Counted from the stretch's first letter, positions 50,773-60,451 are shown. The stretch: 64,000 nucleotides of DNA from Philodulcilactobacillus myokonensis (GCF_027923585.1 NZ_BRPL01000002.1:1240001-1304000); one strand, 5' to 3'. Translations and numbers: made by a program. Notes: generated by a model not told the origin, from the sequence alone.

Positions 50773-51546
50773 ATGGTAAAACGTTTCTTGCCAATTAAAC
50801 ATGGGGATAATTTTAGGGATATCGGCGGATACCGAACCAACACCAATCAAATCGTCAAATGGCATAAAATCGTTCGTTCTGGTCATATAGCTGATTTATC
50901 TTTAGATGATCAAAGATTTTTACTTAACTACCAAATTACAAGGGTGATTGACTTTCGTTCTAACCAGGAACGAAGAATGGCGCCAGATCGATTATCAAAT
51001 GATGTTCAATATGAAAAGTTTCCCATTTTTGACAATCATTTTATTGTTTCCCATCAAAAAGAAATGACTGATCCCAAATTCAACTACCGTAACATGTTGA
51101 ATATGTATCAATTTTTTATTCTATCTTCCCAAGCTCAAAAAAGTTTTCAAAATTTTTTTCAAAGCCTGATGAATAATCCAGGAAACCACGCCATCCTTTT
51201 TCACTGTTCACAGGGAAAGGATCGGACGGGCATGGCTGCCAGCATGCTATTGTTGGTTTTAGGAGTCGATATTCAAACCGTTAAAAATGATTATTTGCTT
51301 TCTAAAAAACCAATGATTCCATACATCCATCGAAAATTAACCCAAATAAAGCCTGAATTTATAAATGATAATTTTAAAAGAAATCTTTATGATCTTTACA
51401 TTGTTCATAAAGCTTATTTTGACACTGCGGTGAATACAATTAGGTGTCAATATGGCACTTTTGATCATTTCACCCACCAATTTCTAGGGTTAAGTCAAAA
51501 TGATATTCAGGTTTTGAAACACATTTATCTAACAAATACATACTGA
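50773..51546 (+). CDS. Tyrosine-protein phosphatase, first of a tandem pair
   Basis: The N-terminal NFRDIGGYRT block and the P-loop HCSQGKDRTGMAAS (residue 143 on) place this 257-residue protein in the Y_phosphatase3 (LipA/MptpB-like) family, which dephosphorylates tyrosine and sometimes phosphoinositides. The Cys and Arg of the P-loop are intact. ATG with AGGAGG. It is 20 bases from a second, clearly related gene, so the pair arose by tandem duplication and is one operon together with a following hydrolase. No tyrosine kinase is adjacent. Confidence 0.9.
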   Translation: MVKRFLPIKHGDNFRDIGGYRTNTNQIVKWHKIVRSGHIADLSLDDQRFLLNYQITRVIDFRSNQERRMAPDRLSNDVQYEKFPIFDNHFIVSHQKEMTDPKFNYRNMLNMYQFFILSSQAQKSFQNFFQSLMNNPGNHAILFHCSQGKDRTGMAASMLLLVLGVDIQTVKNDYLLSKKPMIPYIHRKLTQIKPEFINDNFKRNLYDLYIVHKAYFDTAVNTIRCQYGTFDHFTHQFLGLSQNDIQVLKHIYLTNTY

Positions 51547-51566
51547 AGTAATAGGAAGGTGTAGAA

Positions 51567-52346
51567 ATGGACAAACGCTTATTAGATATTCATAACGGAT
51601 ACAACTATCGTGATATCGGTGGATACAAAACAACGAGCGGTAAGACGGTAAAGTGGCATAAAATTGTCCGCGCCGGTAATCTCGCAACGCTTTCTAAAAA
51701 TGATCAGCAATGCCTAATTAATTATGGAGTAAAAGAGGATATTGATCTGCGTTCAAATCAAGAACGCCAGAACGATCCTGATCGCATTCCAAAGGGTGTT
51801 AATTATCATTTTTCCCCTATTTTTAATTCAAAACATGATAACCGCATTGATAATTTAAAGAAATTATATTCAAAAGATCCTAAAATTGGTTATCGAAATA
51901 TGATTAGAACATACCAAATTCTAGTTTCCAGTAGTGAAGCTCGTCATGGTTATCGAAAACTATTTCAGGCACTTCTAAACAATGAAGGCGAGCAAACACT
52001 CCTCTTTCATTGTTCACAGGGAAAGGACCGCACTGGAATCGGTGCCGCCCTTTTACTACTGATCTTAGGGGTCGATGTTAAAACCGTTAAAAAAGATTAT
52101 ATGATTTCCCAAAAAATGATGGTTCCCTATGTAAAAATGAAATTGAAACAAATTGAAAAGTACCATGTTAATGACAATTTCAAACAAAACATTAGCGATC
52201 TTTATACCGTTCATGGTGGCTATTTTGATGCCGCAATGGACACAATTAAGGAACGCTATGTTAATATCCATAATTTTGCCCGTCAATTTTTAAATTTAAG
52301 TGATCGTGATATCAAAACGTTAAAGCAAATTTATTTAACAAATTAA
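51567..52346 (+). CDS. Tyrosine-protein phosphatase, second of a tandem pair
   Basis: A 259-residue paralogue of the gene before it, with NYRDIGGYKT and an intact P-loop HCSQGKDRTGIGAA. Similarity runs over the full length, including the C-terminal NFKQNISDLYTVHGGYFDAA. The two differ most around residues 85-110, near the expected substrate lid. ATG with AGGAAGG. It ends 13 bases before the alpha/beta hydrolase gene. Confidence 0.9.
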   Translation: MDKRLLDIHNGYNYRDIGGYKTTSGKTVKWHKIVRAGNLATLSKNDQQCLINYGVKEDIDLRSNQERQNDPDRIPKGVNYHFSPIFNSKHDNRIDNLKKLYSKDPKIGYRNMIRTYQILVSSSEARHGYRKLFQALLNNEGEQTLLFHCSQGKDRTGIGAALLLLILGVDVKTVKKDYMISQKMMVPYVKMKLKQIEKYHVNDNFKQNISDLYTVHGGYFDAAMDTIKERYVNIHNFARQFLNLSDRDIKTLKQIYLTN

Positions 52347-52359
52347 GGAGGTCTTAAAA

Positions 52360-53298
52360 ATGAAGGATAAGAAATGGTGGCTATTAGGATTACCGGTTTC
52401 AATGGGATTAGGTGTCTTTTTATTTAGTGAACACCTATTTAAAATGGGAATGTCTGGCCATCGTGGTCAAGACCCAAGGCCAGCAAAAGCACAACGTAAA
52501 TTTGGTTATCAATATTATCGATACGTTGAATGGTACCAAAGTAAGCCCAAAGAAATCTGGCATATTTATGAACCTAAAACTGACGATACAATGGTTGCAA
52601 CTTTTATTCACAATCAAGAACATCAATCTAAAAAAACCGTTATTATTGCCCATGGATATAACGGAAATCGTGAAACCATGTCAGGTTATGCCAAAATGTA
52701 CTATGACATGGGCTTCAATGTTTTAATGCCCGACGACCGTGCCCATGGTCAAAGTTCTGGTAAGTACGTCAGCTTTGGCTATCTAGACCAACTTGATTAC
52801 ATGCAGTGGATTGACCGTGTGATTAAACAAGTTGGCGCCGATTCTAAAATTTTACTCTTCGGTGTCAGCATGGGTGGTGCCATCGTTTCAATGCTTAGTG
52901 GTAATGATCTACCAGAACAAGTTCAGGCTATCATCGCCGATTGCAGCTATTCTAACGTTAAAGATGAATTTAATTACCTGTTAAAAGCTCGTTATCACTT
53001 GCCATCAATGCCATTTGAAGCACTCGTCAGCACGATTAACAGACACCGTTTAGGATATTATCTGAATGATGCTTCGCCAATTCACATGTTAAAGAAGAAC
53101 ACCCATCCGATCTTATTTATTCACGGCAGCCAAGATCACTATGTTCCGACATATATGTGTTATGAAAATTACCGGGTCACAAGGGCTCCAAAGCAAATGT
53201 GGATTTGTAAGGGTGCATCCCATGCTGACAGCTTCTTCGTAAATCCTAAGGAATATCAAAAACACGTTCAAGAATTTTTAAGAACTTATTTTAAATAA
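52360..53298 (+). CDS. Membrane-anchored alpha/beta hydrolase
   Basis: A 312-residue serine hydrolase with an N-terminal membrane anchor (WWLLGLPVSMGLGVFLF). The nucleophile elbow is GVSMGGA, the oxyanion segment IIAHGYNGNRE, the acid lies in HGSQDHYVPT and the catalytic His in GASHADSF. This is the usual type of Firmicutes exported or membrane-bound esterases of the YqkD/'alpha/beta hydrolase' group. ATG with AGGAGG. It is the third gene of the phosphatase operon, and a terminator follows. The natural ester is unknown. Confidence 0.9.
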   Translation: MKDKKWWLLGLPVSMGLGVFLFSEHLFKMGMSGHRGQDPRPAKAQRKFGYQYYRYVEWYQSKPKEIWHIYEPKTDDTMVATFIHNQEHQSKKTVIIAHGYNGNRETMSGYAKMYYDMGFNVLMPDDRAHGQSSGKYVSFGYLDQLDYMQWIDRVIKQVGADSKILLFGVSMGGAIVSMLSGNDLPEQVQAIIADCSYSNVKDEFNYLLKARYHLPSMPFEALVSTINRHRLGYYLNDASPIHMLKKNTHPILFIHGSQDHYVPTYMCYENYRVTRAPKQMWICKGASHADSFFVNPKEYQKHVQEFLRTYFK

Positions 53299-53309
53299 TA
53301 AATCATAAC

Positions 53310-53342
53310 ACCATCCTAAAAATTATTAGATGGTGTTTTTAT
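53310..53342 (+). terminator. Terminator of the phosphatase-hydrolase operon
   Basis: ACACCATCTAA-type stem: ACACCATC pairs with GATGGTGT, followed by a TTTTATTTTT run. Confidence 0.8.
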
Positions 53343-53432
53343 TTTTAGCTAATATTAAACATATATTTGTGTCATGATGCGATTTTCGTTAAAATAATAA
53401 TCAAATAGATAGTTCAAATTGGAGGTTATTAA

Positions 53433-53786
53433 ATGTCAACATTAGAAAAAACTGAATTAATCGCGGTCAAATTTATTTCAACTTTTACAGCTGTATTTGC
53501 AATTTTAGGATTAATACTCCGTTCTAATGCTAACCGACCATCTCAAATCATGGTTTCAACCATCATTTTACTTTTGATTATTCAAATTTCAATCGTATCA
53601 ATTCACGTTAATAAGTGGTTTGACCGATCATTGATTGGACTAATTATTATATTAAATGCGATTAATATTTTCCTAGATTTTTCAGCATGGTCCGTTGATT
53701 TAATTGCCATTGTTTCAAGTATTTTATACTTTGGATCTAAAAAAATGGTTGCAAAACACCATTCGAACGGCCTCCGATTTTACTAA
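53433..53786 (+). CDS. Small multi-helix membrane protein
   Basis: The 117 residues contain three or four hydrophobic helices (about 8-30, 37-57, 66-85 and 88-103) and a short basic C-terminus. No family is recognised. The ATG has GGAGG 7 bases upstream. It is a single gene between terminators. Confidence 0.6.
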   Translation: MSTLEKTELIAVKFISTFTAVFAILGLILRSNANRPSQIMVSTIILLLIIQISIVSIHVNKWFDRSLIGLIIILNAINIFLDFSAWSVDLIAIVSSILYFGSKKMVAKHHSNGLRFY

Positions 53787-53806
53787 CCCAATTATTATTA
53801 ATAGAA

Positions 53807-53846
53807 TCAAAAATAAAACCATTCGCAAAAATTGTGAATGGTTTTT
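53807..53846. terminator. Bidirectional terminator
   Basis: AAAACCATTCGCAA pairs with TTGTGAATGGTTTT between the convergent membrane protein gene and purB. Confidence 0.85.
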
Positions 53847-53863
53847 TAATTTATTTTAATTAA

Positions 53864-55165
53864 TTATTTTTCTAAACCAACCCGTTTGAAAATATAATCA
53901 GCACGACGAATATGGTAATGATAATCGAAGGCATCATCAATATCCTTTTTAGATAGGTATTTAGAAATGGTCGGATCATCTTCAACTAATTTCTTGAATG
54001 ATTCACCGTTCTGCCATGATTTAGCAGTTAACGGTTGAACGGCATCATAGGCTTTTTCCCTTGTTAATCCTGCGTCATCAATTAATTTAAGTAAAACCCG
54101 TTGTGAATAAATTAATCCATGGGTTAAATTCATGTTCTTCTTCATGCGTTCTGGGAAAACATCCAAATCGTTTAGAATATTAGTAAAACGATGCATCATG
54201 TAATCCAATAAAATGGTTGTATCTGGCATGATAATTCGTTCAACAGATGAATGTGAAATATCACGTTCATGCCATAGTGGAACATCTTCATACGCACTGA
54301 TCATGTGACCCCTAACGACCCTTGATAGTCCACAAATATTTTCAGAACCCACTGGATTACGTTTATGTGGCATTGCAGATGAACCCTTTTGTCCAGTTGC
54401 AAAATGTTCTTCGACTTCATGAACTTCAGTTCTTTGAAGATGCCTAATTTCTAAAGCAAATTTTTCTAAACTAGTAGCTAGTAAGGCCAACGTTGCAATA
54501 TATTCAGCATGAAGGTCACGTGGCAAGACCTGACTTGAAATCTCTTGGGCGCGAATGCCTAATTTATGACAAACGTATTTTTCAACTTGAGGTGGAATAT
54601 TAGCAAAAGTACCCACGGCACCAGAAATTTTGCCGGCTTCAATTCCATTGGCAGCAGCATCAAAACGTTTTTGATTTCGTTTCATTTCTGAATACCAACG
54701 GGCTAAAACTAGACCAAACGTAGTTGGTTCAGCATGAACCCCATGAGTCCTGCCAATCATAACAGTTTTTTTATATTTGACGGCCTTTTTAGCAATGACA
54801 TCCATTAATTTTTGAATATCATCCTTTAAAATCCGATCGGCTTTTTTAAAACGATAGCCATAAGCAGTATCTTCAACATCAGTGCTAGTAACTCCATAGT
54901 GAATCCATTTTCGTTCTTTTCCAAGTGATTTAGAAACATCCCTTGTGAAAGCTACCATATCATGATGAGTAACTGATTCAATTTTAGCAATCCCTTCATC
55001 CGAAAACGTTGCATTCTTTTTAATTTTTTCAACGTCGCTTGAAGGAATTTCACCTAATTTAGACCAGGCTTCATCAATTGCAATTTCAACCTTTAGCCAA
55101 TCATTATATTGGTTATGTAATGTCCAAATTTTGCCCATTTCAGGTCTCGTATAACGATCAATCAT
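53864..55165 (-). CDS. purB: Adenylosuccinate lyase
   Basis: PurB removes fumarate from adenylosuccinate, giving AMP, and acts on SAICAR in the de novo pathway. The 433-residue protein shows the N-terminal MIDRYTRPEMGKIW, the HHDMVAFTRDV block with a catalytic His, VMIGRTHGVHAEPTTFG, and the fumarase-superfamily signature GSSAMPHKRNPVGSE. The length is normal. ATG start with GGGTGG. It is divergent from purA, with a control region holding PurBox-like sequences between them, although the usual pur operon is not here. With PurA it makes AMP from IMP. Confidence 0.97.
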   Translation of the reverse strand: MIDRYTRPEMGKIWTLHNQYNDWLKVEIAIDEAWSKLGEIPSSDVEKIKKNATFSDEGIAKIESVTHHDMVAFTRDVSKSLGKERKWIHYGVTSTDVEDTAYGYRFKKADRILKDDIQKLMDVIAKKAVKYKKTVMIGRTHGVHAEPTTFGLVLARWYSEMKRNQKRFDAAANGIEAGKISGAVGTFANIPPQVEKYVCHKLGIRAQEISSQVLPRDLHAEYIATLALLATSLEKFALEIRHLQRTEVHEVEEHFATGQKGSSAMPHKRNPVGSENICGLSRVVRGHMISAYEDVPLWHERDISHSSVERIIMPDTTILLDYMMHRFTNILNDLDVFPERMKKNMNLTHGLIYSQRVLLKLIDDAGLTREKAYDAVQPLTAKSWQNGESFKKLVEDDPTISKYLSKKDIDDAFDYHYHIRRADYIFKRVGLEK

Positions 55166-55283
55166 GACTTTACCACCCTTAAATTTAATTGATTGTGCGA
55201 ATTCATTATACCATAATTGTTTGTTTTTTAAATTACTTTCAGTTTATCAGTTCGTAAATATTAAAAATCATTTTACAAATGTC

Positions 55284-55315
55284 GAACATTAATTTGTATT
55301 TTTAAAATATTGTTC
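55284..55315. promoter_or_regulatory. Candidate pair of inverted PurBoxes
   Basis: CGAACATT (55283-55290) and TATTGTTC (55308-55315) form an inverted pair with 18 bases between GAACATT and ATTGTTC. This arrangement is like the tandem PurR boxes in front of pur genes, although the first box has two mismatches and the second more. It lies just upstream of the purA -35 element. Confidence 0.4.
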
Positions 55316-55343
55316 TTGCATTCTTATAAAATCATGCTACAAT
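55316..55343 (+). promoter_or_regulatory. purA promoter
   Basis: TTGCAT (55316-55321) and TACAAT (55338-55343) are 16 bases apart, 45 bases before the start codon. Confidence 0.65.
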
Positions 55344-55388
55344 CATAATGTTGTTTAAATTTATGTTAATAGATATGGGGTTGATTCA

Positions 55389-56684
55389 ATGTCTTCAATA
55401 GTAATTGTCGGAAGTCAGTGGGGAGACGAAGGAAAAGGCAAAATCACTGATTTTCTTAGTCAAAACGCAGATATGATCGTTAGATATTCCGGTGGTGATA
55501 ATGCAGGTCATACCATTGTGTATAATGGTAAGAAAATGCATCTTCAATTAGTACCATCAGGAATTTTCTATCCTGACAAATTAGCTGTAATTGGTAACGG
55601 CGTCGTGGTAAACCCTAAATCATTAATCCACGAATTACATTACTTAAAAAAGAATCATGTTAAAACAGATAATTTAAGAATTTCTGACCGTGCTCAAGTA
55701 ATTATGCCCTATCACATTTTGTTTGATGGCTTACAGGAACAACTTAAGACTAATAAGATTGGAACCACTAAGAAGGGAATTGGCCCTGCTTATATGGATA
55801 AATTAGAACGGATTGGAATTCGGATTGCCGATTTGATTGATAAGGATACTTTTGCAACTAAATTAGAGCAAGCCCTTGCCGTAAAAAATAAAATTTTAAT
55901 GCGGGTTTTCAAGCGCAAACCAATTCAGTTTAGCGATATTTATGACGAATACTATCAGTATGGTCAAGAAATTAAAAAGTACGTTACTGATACTTCAAAA
56001 TTAATTAATGACGCCCTAGATCAAAAGAAACACGTTTTGTTTGAAGGTGCTCAAGGATGCATGCTTGATGTTGACCATGGAACCTATCCATACGTTACAT
56101 CATCCAATCCGATTGCCGGTGGTGCATCAACCGGTGCTGGTGTTGGCCCAACTAGGATCAACGAAGTCGTTGGCGTTGCTAAAGCATACACTTCACGAGT
56201 GGGTGCCGGTCCATTTCCAACTGAATTGCATAATGAGATTGCTCACCACATCCGAGTAACTGCCCATGAATTTGGGGTTGTTACCGGCAGGCCAAGAAGA
56301 ATCGGTTGGCTAGACACGGTTGCTTTACGCCATGCTGTTCGTGTTTCAGGATTAACTCAATTATCATTAAATTGTTTAGATGTTTTTTCTGGCTTCAAGA
56401 CAATTAAAGTCTGTACAGAATACAAATTAGATGGTCAAAACATTGACCACTACCCTGCTAATTTAGCTCAATTAGAGCGTTGCAAACCCGTTTATAAAGA
56501 ATTGCCCGGTTGGGATGAAGACATTTCTAACTGTAAGACCTTAGAAGATTTGCCAAAGAACGCCCGCAATTATTTAAAATTTGTCGCTGACAATGTTCAC
56601 GTTCCATTAGATACCTTTGCGGTGGGTCCTGAACGTGAAAAGACAAACGTCTTAAAAGATATTTGGAAATTAGCTGAAAAATAA
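55389..56684 (+). CDS. purA: Adenylosuccinate synthetase
   Basis: PurA joins IMP and aspartate at the cost of GTP to form adenylosuccinate. The 431 residues begin [20 protein letters not shown] with the GTP-binding P-loop and the catalytic Asp, then SGGDNAGHT with the catalytic His, [11 protein letters not shown], the [19 protein letters not shown] signature and [14 protein letters not shown] start with GGGG. It is followed after 29 bases by guaC. The gene pair, with purB on the other strand, links the AMP and GMP branches of purine interconversion. Confidence 0.98.
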   Translation: MSSIVIVGSQWGDEGKGKITDFLSQNADMIVRYSGGDNAGHTIVYNGKKMHLQLVPSGIFYPDKLAVIGNGVVVNPKSLIHELHYLKKNHVKTDNLRISDRAQVIMPYHILFDGLQEQLKTNKIGTTKKGIGPAYMDKLERIGIRIADLIDKDTFATKLEQALAVKNKILMRVFKRKPIQFSDIYDEYYQYGQEIKKYVTDTSKLINDALDQKKHVLFEGAQGCMLDVDHGTYPYVTSSNPIAGGASTGAGVGPTRINEVVGVAKAYTSRVGAGPFPTELHNEIAHHIRVTAHEFGVVTGRPRRIGWLDTVALRHAVRVSGLTQLSLNCLDVFSGFKTIKVCTEYKLDGQNIDHYPANLAQLERCKPVYKELPGWDEDISNCKTLEDLPKNARNYLKFVADNVHVPLDTFAVGPEREKTNVLKDIWKLAEK

Positions 56685-56713
56685 AAATTAATCGCACAAT
56701 GGAGGTTTAAAAT

Positions 56714-57667
56714 ATGAAAGCATTTGATTATGATGATGTCCAACTCATTCCAAATGAATGTATTATTAAAAGTAGAAAAGATGCGGATACAACCGTTAAA
56801 TTTGGTCCACATACCTTTAAATTACCGGTGGTTCCATCTAATATGCAGACGGTCATCAACCGTCCCCTGGCAATTTGGTTGGCTCAAAACGGTTATTTCT
56901 ATATTATGCATCGATTCCAACCGGAAAAGAGATTGGATTTCGTCAAAATGATGCATCAAAAACATCTTTTTGCCTCCATTAGTGTTGGGATTAAAGATTC
57001 TGAATATGATTTCATTGACAAACTTAAAAAAGCGAATGAACAACCTGAATACATTACAATTGACGTTGCTCATGGTCATTCCATCTATGTTATTAAAATG
57101 ATTCATTACATCAAGAAAGTCTTTCCAGATACATTTTTGATTGCTGGTAATTTAGGAACCCCAGATGCAGTTCGAGAAATTGAAAATGCTGGCGCCGATG
57201 CCACTAAAATTGGTATCGGACCTGGGAAAGCATGTATTACCAAATTAAAGACTGGTTTCGGCACTGGTGGCTGGCAATTATCAGCCATTAAATGGTGTTC
57301 AAAAACAGCAAGAAAGCCAATGATTGCTGATGGTGGCCTAAGAACCAATGGTGATATTGCCAAATCAATTCGATTCGGAGCAACCATGGTTATGATTGGT
57401 TCAATGCTCGCCGGTCATGAAGAATCACCCGGTGAAGTCGTTAAAAAAGATGGTAAAAAATATAAGCATTACTGGGGCTCAGCATCTGCAAAACAAAAAG
57501 GAACTAAACATAACGTCGAAGGTCGCCAAATGTTAATTCCATACCGTGGTAAAATTGCGGATACCCTTAATTCAATGAAGGAAGATTTACAATCATCAAT
57601 TTCATACGCAGGCGGTAAGGATCTTCAATCTATTCGAACCGTTAATTACGTCGTTTTACATTCATAA
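56714..57667 (+). CDS. guaC: GMP reductase
   Basis: GuaC reduces GMP to IMP with NADPH, releasing ammonia. The 317-residue protein has [11 protein letters not shown] at the N-terminus, a TIM barrel with [10 protein letters not shown], and the active-site loop [13 protein letters not shown], where Cys is the nucleophile and Thr the proton relay, then [21 protein letters not shown]. It lacks the CBS domains of IMP dehydrogenase, and its length and [21 protein letters not shown] end fit the Gram-positive GuaC group. ATG with GGAGG. It is in an operon with purA, so IMP drawn from GMP could be passed to AMP synthesis. Confidence 0.93.
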   Translation: MKAFDYDDVQLIPNECIIKSRKDADTTVKFGPHTFKLPVVPSNMQTVINRPLAIWLAQNGYFYIMHRFQPEKRLDFVKMMHQKHLFASISVGIKDSEYDFIDKLKKANEQPEYITIDVAHGHSIYVIKMIHYIKKVFPDTFLIAGNLGTPDAVREIENAGADATKIGIGPGKACITKLKTGFGTGGWQLSAIKWCSKTARKPMIADGGLRTNGDIAKSIRFGATMVMIGSMLAGHEESPGEVVKKDGKKYKHYWGSASAKQKGTKHNVEGRQMLIPYRGKIADTLNSMKEDLQSSISYAGGKDLQSIRTVNYVVLHS

Positions 57668-57679
57668 AATAAATACGGA

Positions 57680-57716
57680 AATAAGCTGTTAAAATTTATT
57701 TAACAGCTTATTTTTC
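57680..57716 (+). terminator. Terminator of the purA-guaC operon
   Basis: AATAAGCTGTTAAA pairs with TTTAACAGCTTATT and is followed by TTTT. Confidence 0.85.
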
Positions 57717-57726
57717 ATTGCAAGAT

Positions 57727-57763
57727 ATAAAAAGAGCCCTCACATTTGTGAGGACTCTTTTAA
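57727..57763 (-). terminator. Terminator of the first LysM gene
   Basis: On the minus strand AAAAGAGTCCTCACA pairs with TGTGAGGGCTCTTTTT, 50 bases from the stop at 57812. Confidence 0.8.
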
Positions 57764-57811
57764 TTTTATTTCAAAGGAAGATTTTTAAAAATGTTGGATA
57801 ACTAATTCAAA

Positions 57812-58387
57812 TTAATACCAACCATGACTTTGCCAGAATGATTGGGCATTAGTCCATGAACCATATCTAGATGAAACGTATTGGTTAGCAACACGGTCTT
57901 GGTTAGCTTGTGAGTAATCACCGTTTAAGTAAGATGCATCTAATTGATACTTACCAACGTATGATCCGTTTGAAGCACTGTATGAGCCACCAGATTCATG
58001 AGAAACAATCCAAGCTTTAGCAGCGGCATCACTACTATTACCAGCTGATGCACTATTTGAAGTATCATTACTTGATGATTGAGTAGTACTTGGTTGAGTA
58101 GTTTGGGTTGATTGAGTATTTTGAGCTGGGGTTGAAACGGTGGTTTGAGTTCCAGTACCAGGTAATGTTAATTGTTGACCAACATAAATAACTGAGCTGT
58201 CACTCAAACTGTTAGCTTGTTCCAATGAGGATAATGAAACGTTATTGTTTCTTGAAATGCTTGATAAAGTATCACCAGAATGAACAGTAACACTAGAAGC
58301 ACTTGCTACTCCTGCACCCGCGATTAATAAACCGGCAGCAGCAGTGGTAGTGATTAACATTTTCTTGATTCTTTTGTTTAATGACAT
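57812..58387 (-). CDS. Secreted LysM peptidoglycan-binding protein with C-terminal hydrolase-like domain
   Basis: The ATG at 58387 (AGGAG upstream) gives 191 residues with a signal peptide cut near ASASS. A LysM domain follows (VHSGDTLSSISRNNNVSLSS to QQLTLPG), then a Ser/Thr/Gln linker, and a C-terminal 70-residue domain (AAKAWIVSHESGGSYSASNG to YGSWTNAQSFWQSHGWY) like the transglycosylase-type end of lactobacillar LysM exoproteins, with the Glu in HESGGSY as possible catalytic residue. It probably remodels or cuts the wall. A paralogue lies next to it at 58626. Confidence 0.88.
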   Translation of the reverse strand: MSLNKRIKKMLITTTAAAGLLIAGAGVASASSVTVHSGDTLSSISRNNNVSLSSLEQANSLSDSSVIYVGQQLTLPGTGTQTTVSTPAQNTQSTQTTQPSTTQSSSNDTSNSASAGNSSDAAAKAWIVSHESGGSYSASNGSYVGKYQLDASYLNGDYSQANQDRVANQYVSSRYGSWTNAQSFWQSHGWY

Positions 58388-58566
58388 TTTAAATAAACAC
58401 TCTCCTATATAAATCATGTTTCTTTAACGATTGTTTAACAGATATTCGTTGATCTCTATCAATCAACAATACGTATTCTACACGGTCAATGTTACATAGC
58501 AATATCTAGGATATTAAATAAATCCATTCAATCTGTTATATTCGTAATATTGATGAAAAGAAACAT

Positions 58567-58605
58567 CAAAAAAGCCTAACGCATCAAGATGCGTTAGGCC
58601 CTAAA
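58567..58605. terminator. Terminator between the LysM paralogues
   Basis: GCCTAACGCATC pairs with GATGCGTTAGGC, a perfect 12-base-pair stem, with an A run on the left and some A/T on the right. On the minus strand a T run follows it. Confidence 0.85.
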
Positions 58606-58625
58606 AATATCAAAAATTAATCAAT

Positions 58626-59213
58626 TTAATACCAATTATATTGTTCCCAATGTTGTTGGGCATTGGTCCATGAACCGTATCGAGAAGTAACGTATTGGTC
58701 AGCAACCCGTTCCTGGTTGGCTGGTGAATAATCACCATTTAAGTATGAACGGTCTAATTGATATTTACCATAGTACTCACCATTTTGAGCATCATATGAA
58801 TCACTTGATTCATGAAAAGCAATCCATGCTTTGGCGGCGCTTTGACTCGAATCTAGATTGTTGCTTGAACTATTACTATCATTATTAACAGTTGGTTGTG
58901 CAACCTTAGCATGATAATTTTGACTATGAGTGCGAACAATTGAACGACTACGATTACTTTGTGGGTTAGGATTACCAATTGGTTGGACTGGTAATACTAA
59001 TTTTTGTCCAATTGAAATCACGGACTTGTCATTCAAATTGTTTTTCTTTTCGAAACTTGATAACGATACATTGTAGTTTTGAGCAATGCTTGATAATGTA
59101 TCACCTTTTTGAACGGTCACATTTTGAGCATTTGCTCCGATTCCTGTTACTAAAATTCCACTAATCACTGAAGCAGTCATTAATAAAACTTTAACTCCCT
59201 TGAGGTTTAAAAT
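58626..59213 (-). CDS. Secreted LysM protein, paralogue with probable ATT start
   Basis: The protein has the same layout as the one at 57812: signal peptide, LysM (VQKGDTLSSIAQNYNVSLSS), linker, and the C-terminal AAKAWIAFHESSDSYDAQNG domain. The first ATG (59180) leaves a signal peptide without a basic end. Aligned with the paralogue, the coding sequence clearly continues upstream (LNLKGVKVLLMTAS against SLNKRIKKMLITTT), and where the paralogue has ATG this gene has ATT at 59211-59213, with AGGAGAG 9-12 bases before it. The next codons upstream are TTT and the stop TAG. I use the ATT, giving 195 residues. Confidence 0.82.
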   Translation of the reverse strand: MLNLKGVKVLLMTASVISGILVTGIGANAQNVTVQKGDTLSSIAQNYNVSLSSFEKKNNLNDKSVISIGQKLVLPVQPIGNPNPQSNRSRSIVRTHSQNYHAKVAQPTVNNDSNSSSNNLDSSQSAAKAWIAFHESSDSYDAQNGEYYGKYQLDRSYLNGDYSPANQERVADQYVTSRYGSWTNAQQHWEQYNWY

Positions 59214-59419
59214 AAACTATTCACTCTCCTATAAGTATAAATCAAAAACTGTGTCTCGAAACAACAATCAAGTATTCTATCTGCTCATCATTACATAGGC
59301 ATATCAATAATATTAAAAAAATTGATCTTTTTGTAACATTAAGTAACAGAACTGTAATTAATCATTTCACAAAGTCTGATATGATAGGAATTAATGCTTA
59401 CCTAAAAATGTAGACCAAA

Positions 59420-59461
59420 AAATAAAAAAAGATGCTTTTTTAGATTCAAAAAAGCATCTTT
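59420..59461. terminator. Bidirectional terminator
   Basis: AAAGATGCTTTTTT pairs with AAAAAAGCATCTTT. It follows the GRP sugar porter gene that ends at 59495. Confidence 0.75.
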
Positions 59462-59494
59462 GTAAAATTAACCCTTTGATTTCAACTGTTATAG

Positions 59495-60370
59495 CTATTG
59501 AATATGTCCAATAATAAACGCACTTAAAACGATTAAAATTAAACCGAATTCGGTATAAATCATTTCAAGATGATCTTTATGTTCATGTAAGAATAGAATT
59601 CCTGCAATGACTGAAATCACAGAATTCAATTGTGAAAGTGGAAATCCAGTCGCCACCCCGTTTATTTTAGATGACACCAAATAGAAGAAAGTTCCACCAC
59701 CGGATAATAATCCACAAAAAGTATTTTCAACTGTCTTTTTTCCAATTAGAAACTTCCCCCATTGTTTTGGCACTATAATCCGACTAATAATCAGTGAAGT
59801 GACAATTTGTCCGATGGTTTGCGGTAAAATACCGGATAAACCACTTGCATTCGGAACCCGTGGTAAAACATCACAGAAGGTATATGCAATTCCACCAACA
59901 ACTAAACAAATAACTCCAATGTGATGCTCATGTTTATTATGCCGCCTTTGTTCATGCTTATCCTGATGAGCGGTAAAAAGAATCCCAATAAACAGTGCAA
60001 TCATACATAAGAAACCAAGTATTTTGGAACTAGTGGATACCCATTCGTTTAAAAAGAAAATGCCAAAAAGCGAGGTTCCAATCATTTGAATTCCTGCAAA
60101 ACTTGGAACGGCAGATGAAACGTTCATTTTAGTGAACGAAATATATTGCATTAACTGACCTAAAGCCCAAGCAGCGCCCGAAAAAAAGCACCAAATAAAA
60201 TCAGGAATTGAAATGGCAGGACGAAAAATAAGAATTATAACACCTGCTAATAACAATGAACCGAATGTATTTCCAACTAATTGTTGAATCGGACTACCAC
60301 CCGTTTTTTTAGTTGCAATGGGTGCAAATCCCCAAAAAATAGCCGGAATGATTCCAATTAAAATATCCAT
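59495..60370 (-). CDS. GRP family sugar uptake protein (GlcU/RbsU-like)
   Basis: A 291-residue protein with ten short membrane helices in two halves, typical of the glucose/ribose porter family. The N-terminus reads ILIGIIPAIFWGFAPIATKKTGGSPIQQLVGNT, where GlcU proteins have the GxPxQQxxGxT block, and SGAAWALGQLMQYISF follows. It would import glucose or ribose with protons. A cytoplasmic loop with His-rich QRRHNKHEHH lies in the middle. The start may be the ATG at 60370 or the TTG three bases upstream. Confidence 0.88.
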   Translation of the reverse strand: MDILIGIIPAIFWGFAPIATKKTGGSPIQQLVGNTFGSLLLAGVIILIFRPAISIPDFIWCFFSGAAWALGQLMQYISFTKMNVSSAVPSFAGIQMIGTSLFGIFFLNEWVSTSSKILGFLCMIALFIGILFTAHQDKHEQRRHNKHEHHIGVICLVVGGIAYTFCDVLPRVPNASGLSGILPQTIGQIVTSLIISRIIVPKQWGKFLIGKKTVENTFCGLLSGGGTFFYLVSSKINGVATGFPLSQLNSVISVIAGILFLHEHKDHLEMIYTEFGLILIVLSAFIIGHIQ

Positions 60371-60451
60371 CAAGACTCATCTATTTCTAATTAAATTTAA
60401 AACATTATACTTTTAAAATAGCATAATCCATTCAAAATTTAAATTAGAATT

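Noticed and set aside
59495-59520. SecB-like or phosphopentomutase-like fragments elsewhere in the window
   Set aside because: I looked for second copies to explain the degenerate forms at 8605 and 23738 and saw none; intact deoB may lie outside the window.
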